40,390 bases of DNA from Planctomycetota bacterium (lineage in GTDB: Bacteria; Planctomycetota; PUPC01; JACPCR01). Location: assembly GCA_027625095.1 (NCBI GenBank), contig JAQBXN010000075.1, positions 1 to 40,390 of the forward strand, read 5' to 3'. The notes under the pieces are model-generated. The model worked only from the letters and a program-made list of their open reading frames with translations. It made no database searches and was not told where the DNA came from. The position numbers and the translations under genes are program-made. Below are positions 24,118 through 33,827 of this stretch, one piece after another. Position 1 is the stretch's first letter; every line of letters begins with the position of its first letter.

Positions 24118-26859
24118 TCACCCGGCCAACTGCCTCAGCACGTAATGCAGAATCCCGCCGTGCTCCAGATAGTGCACTTCCTGCGGGGTGTCGAGTCGCA
24201 CCGTAGCTTGAAACGTTTTTACGCTGCCGTCGGCTGAGGTGGCCTTGACCGTCAGCTCGCGGCCGTTCGCAAAGTTACTGCCGATCATCTCTTCGATGCC
24301 GACAAAATCGAAGGTTTCTTCGCCGGACAATCCGAGCGCTTCTGCGCCCTCGCCTTCATTGAATTGCAGTGGCAGGATGCCCATCCCGACCAGGTTGCTG
24401 CGGTGAATGCGCTCGTAGGACTGGGCAATCACCGCGCTCACTCCAAGCAGGCGCGGGCCTTTGGCTGCCCAGTCACGGGACGAGCCTGAGCCATACTCTT
24501 TTCCAGCGAGGATGATCAGCGAAACGCCGTCAGCACGATACTTCTCAGAGGCTTCGAAAATCGTCATCTGTTCACCGTCAGGCAGGTGGCGAGTGAATCC
24601 ACCTTCGGTGCCAGGTGCGAGTTGATTACGCAGACGAACGTTGGCGAATGTCCCGCGCATCATGACTTGGTGATTACCTCGACGAGATCCATAGGAATTG
24701 AAGTCCTCCTCATCGACCCCGCGCTCCATTAGATATTTGCCCGCAGGGCTGTCCGCGGAAAAGGAGCCGGCCGGTGATATGTGGTCGGTGGTCACGCTGT
24801 CACCCAAGACGGCCAGGCAGCGCGCAGCGGTAATGTCTGAAGCTCCAGGCGGCTCAGCGGTCATCCCTTCGAAGTACGGCGGATTTTGGATGTACGTGGA
24901 CCCATCGCTCCATTCAAAGAGCTCTCCCTCAGGTGCGGACATGTTGGCCCACTGTTCGTCACCCGCGTAAACATCGCTGTACTGCTCCTTAAACATGGTC
25001 GATGTAACCGCCGCCTGCACCGTATCGGCCACTTCTGCACTTGTTGGCCAGATATCCCGCAGGAAGACATCGTTGCCGTTGGCATCCTGGCCAAGAGCCT
25101 CCGTTTCGAAATCTATATCTACACGACCGGCCAGAGCATAGGCCACCACCAGTGGCGGAGACGCCAGATAATTGGCGCGGACTTCGGAATGGACGCGGCC
25201 TTCGAAATTTCGATTGCCACTCAGTACGGAACAGACGACCAAATCGTTCTCCTTGACCGTTTTCGAGATGGTCTCAGGCAGCGGGCCACTGTTACCGATA
25301 CAGGTGGTGCAGCCGTAGCCGACGAGGTGAAAACGCAGCTCTTCCAGGTCATCCAGAAGTCCGGCAGCATTGAGATACTCGGTTACAACCTTTGAACCGG
25401 GGGCAAGACTCGTCTTTACCCAGGGTTTGGATTTGAGCCCCTTCTCTACGGCTCTCTTCGCCACAAGCCCGGCGCCCAGCATCACCGACGGGTTGGAGGT
25501 ATTCGTGCAACTGGTGATGGCGGCAATGACGACCGATCCATCATCCAGGGTGAACTTCTCTTCGCCGAGCGAGGCATCTTCAGCGATGGCTGCCTTCTCT
25601 GTTCCACTACCATTCAGACTAAGCACCGGCAGGCTGCGATCTGCAGTCTTGGGGGTAGCACGCAACCCGGCAAGTCCATCGCGGAAGGAAGCCGGCAGGT
25701 CTTTCATAAGGACACGATCCTGCGGTCGCTTCGGGCCGGCAAGACTCGGCTGAACACTGCTGACATCCAGTTCGAGGGTGTCTGTGTAAATCGCATCCGG
25801 CGTGTCCGCGGTATGGAAAAGACCTTGCGCTTTTCCGTAGGCTTCGACAAGAGCAACCTGCTCATCCGAACGCCCGGACAACCGCAGGTATTTAATGGTC
25901 TCATCATCGATGGGGAAGATGCCGCAGGTAGCGCCGTATTCGGGCGCCATGTTCGCCAAAGTCGCCCGGTCTGCGAGTGGCAGCCCCCGAAGGCCTTTGC
26001 CAAAGAACTCGACAAACTTGCCGACGACGCCCATCTTGCGAAGCATCTGAACAACGGTGAGCACCAGGTCAGTCGCCGTAGCCCCTTCCGAAAGTTTGCC
26101 CGTAAGCCGAAAACCCACGACCTGTGGCAGCAACATCGAAATAGGCTGCCCAAGCATGGCCGCCTCGGCCTCGATGCCGCCGACACCCCATCCCAGAACG
26201 CCGAGTCCGTTGATCATGGTGGTATGCGAATCCGTTCCGACAAGAGTGTCAGGGTACGCCAGGTTCTTTCCGTTCTTCTCAACGCCAAAAACGACGCGGG
26301 CGAGGTATTCCAGATTCACCTGATGCACGATTCCAGTGTCTGGCGGGACGACCTTAAAGTTATCGAAGGCAGTCTGTCCCCAGCGCAGAAACTCGTAACG
26401 TTCCTTGTTGCGGCTGAATTCCATATCTGCGTTGAATTTGAATGCATCGGCCGCTCCGTAGGAGTCCACCTGCACGGAATGGTCAATTACCAGTTCCGCT
26501 GGCTGCAATGGATTGATCTGTTTGGGGTCACCACCCAGAAGCTTTACCGCATCCCTCATGGCAGCCAGGTCTACAACCGCGGGCACACCGGTGAAATCCT
26601 GGAGCAGCACACGGCTCGGCGTGAAAGCAATCTCCTTGCTTGGCGTGGCGGAGGCATCCCAATTGGCGATGGCTTCAATGTCGCTGGCCGTAACGCTAGA
26701 TCCATCTTCGGTGCGAAGAAGGTTTTCAAGCAGAATTTTGTGACAGAATGGCAGCTTCGCCGCCTGTGGAAACCTCTCTTCCACTGCCTTCAAGCTGTAA
26801 ATCGTGTATTCCTTGCCGTTCACGCTAAGCGTGGTTTCGCTGTTGAAGCTGTTGTTCAT
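24118..26859 (-). CDS. acnA: Aconitate hydratase AcnA
   Basis: A 913-residue aconitase of the AcnA/IRP type, which isomerises citrate to isocitrate through a [4Fe-4S] cluster in the TCA cycle. Cluster cysteines are seen in AITSCTNTSNPSVMLGAG and GYGCTTCIGNSGPLP. Other landmarks are VGTDSHTTMINGLGVLGWGVGG in the N-terminal part and KEYGSGSSRDWAAKGP and YERIHRSNLVGMGILPLQF in the C-terminal swivel domain. The frame is open up to 27123, but that extra part is antisense to the SGNH gene. ATG 26859 has AGGAG at 8-nt spacing and gives the standard family N-terminus, so it is chosen. A TATAAT lies on this strand at 26941-26946, about 80 nt upstream. Confidence 0.97.
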   Translation of the reverse strand: MNNSFNSETTLSVNGKEYTIYSLKAVEERFPQAAKLPFCHKILLENLLRTEDGSSVTASDIEAIANWDASATPSKEIAFTPSRVLLQDFTGVPAVVDLAAMRDAVKLLGGDPKQINPLQPAELVIDHSVQVDSYGAADAFKFNADMEFSRNKERYEFLRWGQTAFDNFKVVPPDTGIVHQVNLEYLARVVFGVEKNGKNLAYPDTLVGTDSHTTMINGLGVLGWGVGGIEAEAAMLGQPISMLLPQVVGFRLTGKLSEGATATDLVLTVVQMLRKMGVVGKFVEFFGKGLRGLPLADRATLANMAPEYGATCGIFPIDDETIKYLRLSGRSDEQVALVEAYGKAQGLFHTADTPDAIYTDTLELDVSSVQPSLAGPKRPQDRVLMKDLPASFRDGLAGLRATPKTADRSLPVLSLNGSGTEKAAIAEDASLGEEKFTLDDGSVVIAAITSCTNTSNPSVMLGAGLVAKRAVEKGLKSKPWVKTSLAPGSKVVTEYLNAAGLLDDLEELRFHLVGYGCTTCIGNSGPLPETISKTVKENDLVVCSVLSGNRNFEGRVHSEVRANYLASPPLVVAYALAGRVDIDFETEALGQDANGNDVFLRDIWPTSAEVADTVQAAVTSTMFKEQYSDVYAGDEQWANMSAPEGELFEWSDGSTYIQNPPYFEGMTAEPPGASDITAARCLAVLGDSVTTDHISPAGSFSADSPAGKYLMERGVDEEDFNSYGSRRGNHQVMMRGTFANVRLRNQLAPGTEGGFTRHLPDGEQMTIFEASEKYRADGVSLIILAGKEYGSGSSRDWAAKGPRLLGVSAVIAQSYERIHRSNLVGMGILPLQFNEGEGAEALGLSGEETFDFVGIEEMIGSNFANGRELTVKATSADGSVKTFQATVRLDTPQEVHYLEHGGILHYVLRQLAG

Positions 26860-26988
26860 TTCAATACTCCTGTTGGATGCTCCTGATGTATTCTCAATGT
26901 CAATTCTGATAAATTGCCGCGAACTGCTATTTTGCCGGGCATTATAGGTCAAAAGATTCAGTTGGCAGGCAACCCAGGAGACATTGAG

Positions 26989-27555
26989 ATGAAAGAAATC
27001 ATATTGATCGGCGATTCCATCCGAATGGGATACAAGCCTTACGTGGAAGAGGAGCTTGCCGGCAAGGCAAATGTCTGGGCCCCGGAGAAAAACGGCGGTA
27101 CAAGCGAAAACGTTTTGAACCATCTGGACGAATGGGTGCTCTCACACCAGGCAACGGTCATACACTTGAATGCCGGCCTGCATGACCTCAAGAAGGGATT
27201 CGAGGAAGTAGAGAACAACATCTCCATTGTGCAATATGGGGAAAACGTCCGAGGCATCTTGAAAGGCATTAGAGAAGGTTCATCAGCCCGCCTCATCTGG
27301 GCTCTGACGACTCCTGTGAATGAAAACTGGCATCATGAACGTAAAGGATTCGACCGCCACGAGGCAGATGTGACTGCTTATAATGATGCGGCCAGGCAGG
27401 CTGCTGAGGAATGCGGCGTGGAAATCCACGATCTCTATCAAGTTGTCATGGATGCGGGGCGAGATGAAATCCTGACACCGGACGGCGTACACTTCACGCC
27501 GGCGGGTTCGGCGCTGCTTGGGAAGAAGGTGGCGGAGTTTGTAATGAGGGACTGA
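26989..27555 (+). CDS. Small SGNH/GDSL hydrolase
   Basis: A 188-residue SGNH-family esterase or lipase-like hydrolase. Blocks: LIGDSIRMGY (nucleophile Ser10), Gly36 or Gly37 in KNGGTSE, Asn61 in HLNAGLHDL, and DGVHFT with Asp165 and His168. It is the right size for a single domain and has no signal peptide. ATG 26989 has AGGAG (26976-26980) at 8-nt spacing; the upstream ATG at 26914 lacks this and would add a poor N-terminus. The gene is divergent from aconitase. Substrates in this family range from acyl esters to acetylated sugars. Confidence 0.92.
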   Translation: MKEIILIGDSIRMGYKPYVEEELAGKANVWAPEKNGGTSENVLNHLDEWVLSHQATVIHLNAGLHDLKKGFEEVENNISIVQYGENVRGILKGIREGSSARLIWALTTPVNENWHHERKGFDRHEADVTAYNDAARQAAEECGVEIHDLYQVVMDAGRDEILTPDGVHFTPAGSALLGKKVAEFVMRD

Positions 27556-27633
27556 TAAACTTGGCAAACAGGAGATGAACGCCGAAAATACAGAAACTTT
27601 TCAGAAACAATAATCAACCCAACAACGCACAAT

Positions 27634-30600
27634 ATGACCCCAGCTATCCTGAGAGCATTTTTTGCAGGCATTCTCGTCTCAAACGTCGTCCACGCCGCCG
27701 AGAAGGTCGATTTCAATCGCGACATCCGCCCCATTATTTCGGACAAATGTTTTGCCTGTCACGGCCCGGACGCCAAACAGGTGAAGGGTAAGCTTCGTCT
27801 CGATCTGCGTGAGAACGCCATCAAGATAAACAAGGACGGCCTGGCCCCCATCTTTCCAGGCGATGTGGATAAGAGTCTGTTGGTCTCCCGTATCTTTACC
27901 GAAGATGCCGACGACCTCATGCCGCCCGCGGAGTCAAAGAAAACACTCTCTGACGCAGAACGCGCAAAGCTCAAACAGTGGATTGCCGAAGGCGCAGAAT
28001 ACAAACAGCATTGGTCATTTATCACCGCCACAAGGCCGAAGGCCCCCTCAGTAAAAGATGAATCCTGGGTGACCAACGAGGTCGACAAGTTCATTCTAGC
28101 CGCGCTGCAGGGGCGGGGAATGAAGCCTTCAGCAGAGGCCAGTCGCAATACCCTCGTCCGCCGGATTTCACTCGATCTGCGCGGGCTGCCACCAACGACC
28201 GAAGAGGTCGATGCGTTCATAATCGACGACAAGCCCGGCGCTTATGAACGGATGGTCGACCGCATGTTTGCCAGCCAGCATTATGGCGAAAAGATGGCAC
28301 TGCTCTGGATGGACCTCGCTCGTTACGGCGATACCAACGGTTACCACTACGACTCCACCCGGCAGGTCTGGCTTTGGCGTGAATGGGTCATCAATGCCTA
28401 CAACCAAAACATGCCATTCGATCAGTTCACCCAGGAGCAGCTCGCTGGCGACCTGATACCGGAGGCCACTATCGACCAGAAGATCGCATCCGGATTCAAT
28501 CGCAACACCCGCTACAACGAGGAAGGAGGCTCAGACCCGGATGAGTTCAGAGTGCGCTACGCCGTTGACCGCACCAACGTCCTTGGCCAGGTCTGGCTCG
28601 GGCTCACTGTCGGTTGCGCTGAATGCCACAGCCACAAATACGACCCGATTTCGCACAAAGAGTTCTATCAGCTCTATGCCTTCTTCAACAGCTTCGACGA
28701 GCCGGGCTCGCAAGGCCACAACCAGAAATATCCGCCACATATCGAAGTCCCGCAGAAAGAACAGGGCGAGGCCATCGCCGCAGCCGAAAAAGAAATCGTC
28801 CGCCTTCAGAACGAGATTTCTCAAAAGGCCTCAGCTATCGAATACAAAGAGCCCGACGATAAACCTGCTGAAGAGATGCATAAAGAACCGGTGGAGTTTG
28901 TGTGGGTCGATGACGATATGCCAGGCGGGGTCAAATCCGAGGGCAACACACTCGAATGGGTAGAGACGCCAGTTCACTCGGGCAGCCGTTCGATGAAGCG
29001 TGTTTCGGAAGGCAACCAGCAACACTTCTTCACCAACTCGCCCTACAAACTCAAGGTCGGTGAAGGGGACAAGCTTTTCGCCTGGATCTGGATCGATCCT
29101 GAAGCCAAACCAAAATCGATCATGCTCCAGTACAACACAACCGGGACGCCCGCAGGCTGGCTGCACCGTGGATTCTGGGGCGAAGATTTGATTCCATTCG
29201 GAGCGGTCAACACCACCCAGAAACGCCCGATGGGCCCACTGCCAGAAACCGGCAAATGGATGCGACTTGAACTTGATGCTGCGCACATCGGCCTGACCCC
29301 AGGCATGGAGATCCACGGCATGGCCTTCACCCAGTTTGATGGCACCGCTTACTGGGATACCGCGGGCATCGTCTCAAAGATCAAGCAGGGCCCATCAGAC
29401 CACATCTGGTTCGATGACGAAGCGCCCGAAGGAGCGAAAGCCGATGGCGGATGGACGTGGGTGACGAAGGAGAAGAACCATCAGGTGCATTCCGGCACGC
29501 AGGCCACCCGCCGTCAGGGCAAGGGGCTTACCCAGCATTTTTGCCACGGAGCGAAGAAGACTCTCAAAATCAATCATGACGACGTGCTATATGAATACGT
29601 CTGGCTTGATCCAGAGGATTCGCCGAAGGCGATTCAGATGCAATTCAACGACGGCAACTGGAATCATCGCGCCTACTGGGGCGAGGACCTTTGTTTTGGT
29701 AAAGGTGAAAAGGGCCCGCACAATTACTACATGGGCCCGCTTCCAAAACCTGGAAAATGGGCACGGCTGGAAGTTTCAGTCAAACTCGTTGGCCTGAATC
29801 CGGGAGCCCAACTGAACGGCTGGGCCTTTACACAATTCGACGGAACGGTTTATTACGACACGGCCGGCGTCAAGACCTGGCTCGGACCAGACCCACGGTA
29901 TAAGCGTTCCATGCTTGCCTGGGAGAAACTTGCGGCCAACGACCAAGCCGTCACCGAAGATGTCAGGAAAGCAATAGCTGTGGGGGCGGACAAACGCACT
30001 GACGAACAAAAGGCAACCATTCAGAATTACTATGTCGGTTTCGTCTTCGGCGAAACAAGGGGGACATTCGACCCACTCATTAACCAGATCAAAACCGAAC
30101 AGAAGACCATGGAAGACGCGAAAATGAATACGCCCTTCCAACTTGTCACCGTCGAAATGGCCACCCGACGTCCGGCATTTGTTCTGATGCGCGGCAACTT
30201 TCTTACACCCGGCGAAGAGGTCAAGCCGGACGTCCCCGCCATGTTCAAACCGTTCCCCAAAGACAAACCTCTAAACAGACTCGGCCTCGCGCAGTGGTTG
30301 ACCGATCCTGAACATCCACTCGTTTCCAGGGTGACCGTCAATCGATTCTGGTCCCAACTCTTTGGTTTCGGCATAGTCCAAAGCATGGGCGATTTCGGCA
30401 TGCAAGGCACTTTCCCTACTCACCCGGACCTGCTCGACTGGCTGGCCACAGATTTCGTAGAGTCCGGCTGGGACGTCAAAGCGCTGCTCAAGAAAATCGT
30501 GATGTCTTCCACCTATCGCCAGGCTTCGCACAACGACCACCGTTATGCCGAGAGCGATCCTGAAAACAAACTTCTCTGGCGCGCTCCGCGCTTCCGCCTG

Positions 30601-31209
30601 ATGGCCGAAGAAATCCGCGACTCCGCCCTCCTCATCAGCGGCCTCCTCAATCCAACGGTCGGCGGGCGCCCGGTCAATCCATACCAACCCGCCGGCTATT
30701 ACCAGGGCAAGTTCAACTGGCAATGGCCGGAAAGCACAGGAGACGACCTCTACCGCCGCGGCATGTACACCTTCTGGCGCCGCACCACCCCCTACCCCAC
30801 CTTCCTCATCTTCGATGCCCAGGATCGCAGCGAATGCGTGGTCGAGCGACCACGCACAAATACGCCATTGCAGGCACTAACCACCTTGAACGATCCGCAG
30901 TTTGTCGAAGCCGCCCGTGTTTACGGTCAAAAGCTGGTGCTTGAAGGTCCGAAAGAAACGGATGCCAGGCTGACCTACGCGTTCAAACGCACATTCGCTC
31001 GCCCGCCCGAAGCCGCCGAACTCGCCGAATTGAAAAAACTCTACGATGAAGAAAAAGAGTATTACAAGAATGATCTTAAAGCCGCCGAAGCCCTGGTTAA
31101 GGCCGGCAAGTTTGCAAGACCAACTGATATTGATGTTATTGAACACGCCACCTGGACAGCCTTGACAAATGTACTTCTGAACTTAGATGAATTCGTGATG
31201 AGGGAGTAG
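27634..31209 (+). CDS. PSCyt1-DUF1549-DUF1553 cytochrome-type protein with duplicated insert
   Basis: A 1191-residue exported protein of the kind expanded in Planctomycetota and relatives. After a signal peptide (about 1-21), a PSCyt1 cytochrome domain carries the haem site CFACH (Cys39, Cys42, His43). DUF1549 (PSCyt2) follows at about 146-350 (RRISLDLRGLPPTTEEVDAF). The C-terminal DUF1553 is at about 879-1165 (HPLVSRVTVNRFWSQLFG). Between them sit two tandem beta-sandwich-like copies, about 417-585 and 589-750, matching each other in WVDDDMPGG/WFDDEAPEG, GPLPETGKW/GPLPKPGKW and AFTQFDGTAYWDTAG/AFTQFDGTVYYDTAG. The function of the family is unknown. The DUF1501 partner follows 188 nt later. 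Confidence 0.95.
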   Translation: MTPAILRAFFAGILVSNVVHAAEKVDFNRDIRPIISDKCFACHGPDAKQVKGKLRLDLRENAIKINKDGLAPIFPGDVDKSLLVSRIFTEDADDLMPPAESKKTLSDAERAKLKQWIAEGAEYKQHWSFITATRPKAPSVKDESWVTNEVDKFILAALQGRGMKPSAEASRNTLVRRISLDLRGLPPTTEEVDAFIIDDKPGAYERMVDRMFASQHYGEKMALLWMDLARYGDTNGYHYDSTRQVWLWREWVINAYNQNMPFDQFTQEQLAGDLIPEATIDQKIASGFNRNTRYNEEGGSDPDEFRVRYAVDRTNVLGQVWLGLTVGCAECHSHKYDPISHKEFYQLYAFFNSFDEPGSQGHNQKYPPHIEVPQKEQGEAIAAAEKEIVRLQNEISQKASAIEYKEPDDKPAEEMHKEPVEFVWVDDDMPGGVKSEGNTLEWVETPVHSGSRSMKRVSEGNQQHFFTNSPYKLKVGEGDKLFAWIWIDPEAKPKSIMLQYNTTGTPAGWLHRGFWGEDLIPFGAVNTTQKRPMGPLPETGKWMRLELDAAHIGLTPGMEIHGMAFTQFDGTAYWDTAGIVSKIKQGPSDHIWFDDEAPEGAKADGGWTWVTKEKNHQVHSGTQATRRQGKGLTQHFCHGAKKTLKINHDDVLYEYVWLDPEDSPKAIQMQFNDGNWNHRAYWGEDLCFGKGEKGPHNYYMGPLPKPGKWARLEVSVKLVGLNPGAQLNGWAFTQFDGTVYYDTAGVKTWLGPDPRYKRSMLAWEKLAANDQAVTEDVRKAIAVGADKRTDEQKATIQNYYVGFVFGETRGTFDPLINQIKTEQKTMEDAKMNTPFQLVTVEMATRRPAFVLMRGNFLTPGEEVKPDVPAMFKPFPKDKPLNRLGLAQWLTDPEHPLVSRVTVNRFWSQLFGFGIVQSMGDFGMQGTFPTHPDLLDWLATDFVESGWDVKALLKKIVMSSTYRQASHNDHRYAESDPENKLLWRAPRFRLMAEEIRDSALLISGLLNPTVGGRPVNPYQPAGYYQGKFNWQWPESTGDDLYRRGMYTFWRRTTPYPTFLIFDAQDRSECVVERPRTNTPLQALTTLNDPQFVEAARVYGQKLVLEGPKETDARLTYAFKRTFARPPEAAELAELKKLYDEEKEYYKNDLKAAEALVKAGKFARPTDIDVIEHATWTALTNVLLNLDEFVMRE

Positions 31210-31231
31210 GAACCTGACTTCTTCATTCTTT

Positions 31232-31391
31232 TTCTTCTCCTCGTCTCTCCGAATCCTTGGGAATTTCTGAATTCTTCTCCTCGTCTTTCCGAATCCTTGG
31301 GAGTTTCTGAATTCTTCTCCTCGTCTTTCCGAATCCTTGGGAATTTCTGAATTCTTCTCCTCGTCTTTCCGAATCCTTGGGAATTTCTGAA
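31232..31391. repeat. Four-copy 40-bp direct tandem repeat
   Basis: Four head-to-tail copies of a 40-bp unit start at 31232, 31272, 31312 and 31352. Copies 3 and 4 are identical. Copy 1 has one difference (CTCTCC for CTTTCC) and copy 2 one (GGGAG for GGGAA). Where copies join, GAATT-tctg-AATTC forms a small inverted repeat. The array fills nearly all of the DUF1553-DUF1501 gap and ends 6 nt before ATG 31398. It is not a CRISPR array, since there are no spacers. Confidence 0.97.
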
Positions 31392-31397
31392 TTCAAA

Positions 31398-32861
31398 ATG
31401 AACGAAAAAGATCTCCAACACCTTTCCGAACGCGCCGATTACCTCCAGACCCGCCGCCGCTTCCTTACGCGCACAAGCGCTCAACTTGGCATGGCCGCAG
31501 TCGCTTCTCTACTGAATGATAAAGGCACTCTTGCCTCGGAGTATCAAAGCCACAAAGGCGCGATGGGCGCCCTCGGCCGTACCCACATTCCCGCCAAGGC
31601 AAAGCGGGTTATCTATCTCTTCCAGTCCGGCGGCCCGTCGCACATCGATCTTTTCGATCACAAGCCGCGTCTCCAGGAAGAAAATGGCAAAGACCTGCCG
31701 CCGTCGATTAAGGGAACGCAGCGTGTCACATTAATGACGCGGAGCCAAACGCGCTTTCCTTGCTTCGGAACACCGTTCAAGTTCAGTCAACACGGAAAGA
31801 ACGGGCTCTGGTTCAGCGAGATCGTTTCCAACATGGCAGGTGTTGCGGACGAACTTTGTTTCCTCAAGGGCGTCCACAGTGAGCCGATCAATCACGACCC
31901 TGCAATGACTTTCATGCAGACTGGACGCGGCGTGCCGGGCCTGCCCGCCATGGGCTCATGGATTCAATACGGACTCGGCAGCGAAAACAAGGACTTGCCT
32001 GCGTTTGTCGTCATGACCTCGGGCGTCACGCAGCAGCCTGTCCTCAGCCGTTATTACCATTCCGGATTCCTGCCTTCCAAGTATCAGGGGGTACAGTTCC
32101 AGTCGACAGGCGATCCCGTATTGTTCCTTTCCAATCCGGAGGGCGTCAGTCACGCTCACCGCGGCCGTCTCATCGAATCGATGAATCGTTTGAATAAGTT
32201 AAAGATGCAGGAGATCGGCGACCCCGAAATCCAGGCACGCATCGATTCATTCGAAATGGCATATCAGATGCAGACCTCCGTTCCGGAACTCACAGACATC
32301 TCCAAAGAGCCGCAACACATCCTCGACATGTACGGCCCGGAAGTCACAAAACAGGGAACATTTGCCTATCAATGCCTCCTAGCTCGCCGACTCGCCGAAC
32401 GCGGTGTTCGGTTCGTCCAACTCTTCCATGCCGGTTGGGATCAGCATGGTGACCTCAAAGGCGGTATCACCCGCCAGACAAGATCAGCCGATCAACCATC
32501 CGCTGCGCTCATCAGCGACCTCAAAATGCGCGGCATGCTCGACGATACCCTCGTCATCTGGGGCGGTGAATTCGGACGCACCGCATACACCCAGGGATCC
32601 AACGGGCGCGATCACCACCCCCGTTGTTTCACCCTCGCCATGGCCGGCGGCGGCGTCAAAGGCGGCATCGAATATGGTTCGACCGACGAGTACGGCTACA
32701 ACCTGGCGGACGAATCACAAGCCGTACACGTCAACGATTTCCACGCTACCATCCTTCACCTTCTCGGTATCGACCACAGGCGCCTGACCTACCGGTTTGG
32801 TGGCCGCGATTTCCGACTTACTGATGTGGCCGGCAAGGTAGTGCATGATGTCTTGGCGTAG
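31398..32861 (+). CDS. DUF1501 twin-arginine exported protein
   Basis: A 487-residue DUF1501 protein, a sulfatase/phosphatase-like fold found as the partner of DUF1553 genes. The N-terminus has a twin-arginine signal, LQTRRRFLTRTSAQLGMAAVAS, so it is exported folded. Metal-ligand-like motifs of the fold are present: FQSGGPSHIDLFDHKP near the start, VIWGGEFGRTAYTQ and GRDHHPRCFTLAMAGGG in the C-terminal half. The start is ATG 31398; the TTG at 31377 falls inside the repeat array. There is no Shine-Dalgarno, because the expected region is repeat sequence. It is probably co-transcribed with the upstream gene. Confidence 0.95.
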   Translation: MNEKDLQHLSERADYLQTRRRFLTRTSAQLGMAAVASLLNDKGTLASEYQSHKGAMGALGRTHIPAKAKRVIYLFQSGGPSHIDLFDHKPRLQEENGKDLPPSIKGTQRVTLMTRSQTRFPCFGTPFKFSQHGKNGLWFSEIVSNMAGVADELCFLKGVHSEPINHDPAMTFMQTGRGVPGLPAMGSWIQYGLGSENKDLPAFVVMTSGVTQQPVLSRYYHSGFLPSKYQGVQFQSTGDPVLFLSNPEGVSHAHRGRLIESMNRLNKLKMQEIGDPEIQARIDSFEMAYQMQTSVPELTDISKEPQHILDMYGPEVTKQGTFAYQCLLARRLAERGVRFVQLFHAGWDQHGDLKGGITRQTRSADQPSAALISDLKMRGMLDDTLVIWGGEFGRTAYTQGSNGRDHHPRCFTLAMAGGGVKGGIEYGSTDEYGYNLADESQAVHVNDFHATILHLLGIDHRRLTYRFGGRDFRLTDVAGKVVHDVLA

Positions 32862-33085
32862 GCAGTGGTTTTGGGGAGTGCGATGACTTGATAATAATAG
32901 AGGCGGCCCCCCGGACAGCGATATTCTGTCTTTTCAGTTGCCAGAGCGATTCAGCAGTCGCGTTCAAGAACAGTGCGGGACGAATCAGCGAGGTGTCGCT
33001 TCATGAACTCAAAGAATACGAACGCCTGGATGTATACGTTGGCCTTCTCAAATCCAAGGTTCGGCGGTGAGCAGCCGCCTCGCCT
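32862..33085. other. Intergenic region between convergent genes
   Basis: No gene is supported in this 224-bp stretch. A 60-codon plus-strand frame (32888-33070) ends in HELKEYERLDVYVGLLKSK, which looks protein-like, but it has no ribosome-binding site, no homologue I recognise and no partner. No T-rich terminator hairpin is evident despite the convergent arrangement. Confidence 0.4.
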
Positions 33086-33811
33086 TCACCCCTGCTGTTC
33101 CTTAATCCAAGCCGACACTTTCGCCGCGGTATCCAGCCAGATTTCTGAATGCTCCCCGCAGTATTCACACAGTTTGCGAAGAGTGTCTGACTGCACCATC
33201 TGCCGGCCGTCGTCACCCACCTCGTGACCGGCGTAGAAGAGCCAACCGCCCTGCTCCTCCGCACGTTTGATCTGAGGCAGTAATTCAGCAAAGGTTGCCC
33301 GGTCGAAATCAATGCCCATGGCCTGGGCGAGATCGACCACTTCCGGACAGTTTTCTGATTCGTCTTTAAAGCCCCGTCCGCAATCGAAGTGTTTTGCGAC
33401 GAGCGGCACATAGCTCTTCACGTTTTCACCACGACCAACAAATTTCTGTCCGCATGGATATGCAAAGGTCGTCGGAATCACTCCGAGCACTTCTTCGATT
33501 TTTGCGTTCGCATCGATCAGTTCTGATTCCATCCTATCGAGGGTGTAGTCTTCATTAGCCCTTGAACGCGCGAAGGCGAAGTTGCCGCTGCATGGATGAT
33601 TCACCGTGTGGTTACCTATCTCGTGTCCTGCCACGACCGCGGCTTTCCAGCCTTCGAGGCGTTTCTCTAAAGCGCCGAAACTCACATAGAAGGTGCCTTT
33701 GACGTCGTACTCATTCAGCAGAGGGATGCCGACATCGATCTGGCTGAGTCGGGCGTCGTCGAAGGAAACAGTGATTGCAGCTTTCTTACCGTCGGGCCAT
33801 TGGAAAGACAT
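33086..33811 (-). CDS. Polysaccharide deacetylase (NodB-like)
   Basis: A 241-residue NodB-homology deacetylase, which removes acetyl groups from amino-sugars or other acylated glycans using a divalent metal. Motif 1 is VSFDDAR with Asp18 and Asp19. Motif 2 is HEIGNHTVNHP with His68 and His72. Later motifs are FAYPCGQ (about 115-121) and FYAGHEVGDD near residue 200. No signal peptide is present from ATG 33811. The open frame continues to 34006 but that is antisense or out-of-frame with the next gene, so the shorter start is used. It lies 16 nt after the ceramidase-like gene. Confidence 0.9.
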   Translation of the reverse strand: MSFQWPDGKKAAITVSFDDARLSQIDVGIPLLNEYDVKGTFYVSFGALEKRLEGWKAAVVAGHEIGNHTVNHPCSGNFAFARSRANEDYTLDRMESELIDANAKIEEVLGVIPTTFAYPCGQKFVGRGENVKSYVPLVAKHFDCGRGFKDESENCPEVVDLAQAMGIDFDRATFAELLPQIKRAEEQGGWLFYAGHEVGDDGRQMVQSDTLRKLCEYCGEHSEIWLDTAAKVSAWIKEQQG

Positions 33812-33827
33812 AGGAGATGGTTGATGG

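Noticed and set aside
25813..26886. 357-codon plus-strand frame opposite aconitase
   Set aside because: It is a shadow of the aconitase frame in high-GC codons; no motif or signal is present and the other strand is unmistakable.
26860..27123. N-terminal extension of aconitase to 27123
   Set aside because: It lies antisense over the SGNH gene, lacks family similarity, and a well-placed AGGAG sits before ATG 26859.
31232..31391. CRISPR-like array
   Set aside because: The 40-bp units are directly abutting with no spacers, and no cas gene is present.
32888..33070. 60-codon frame with a protein-like C-terminus
   Set aside because: No ribosome-binding site, homologue or context; too short to separate from chance.
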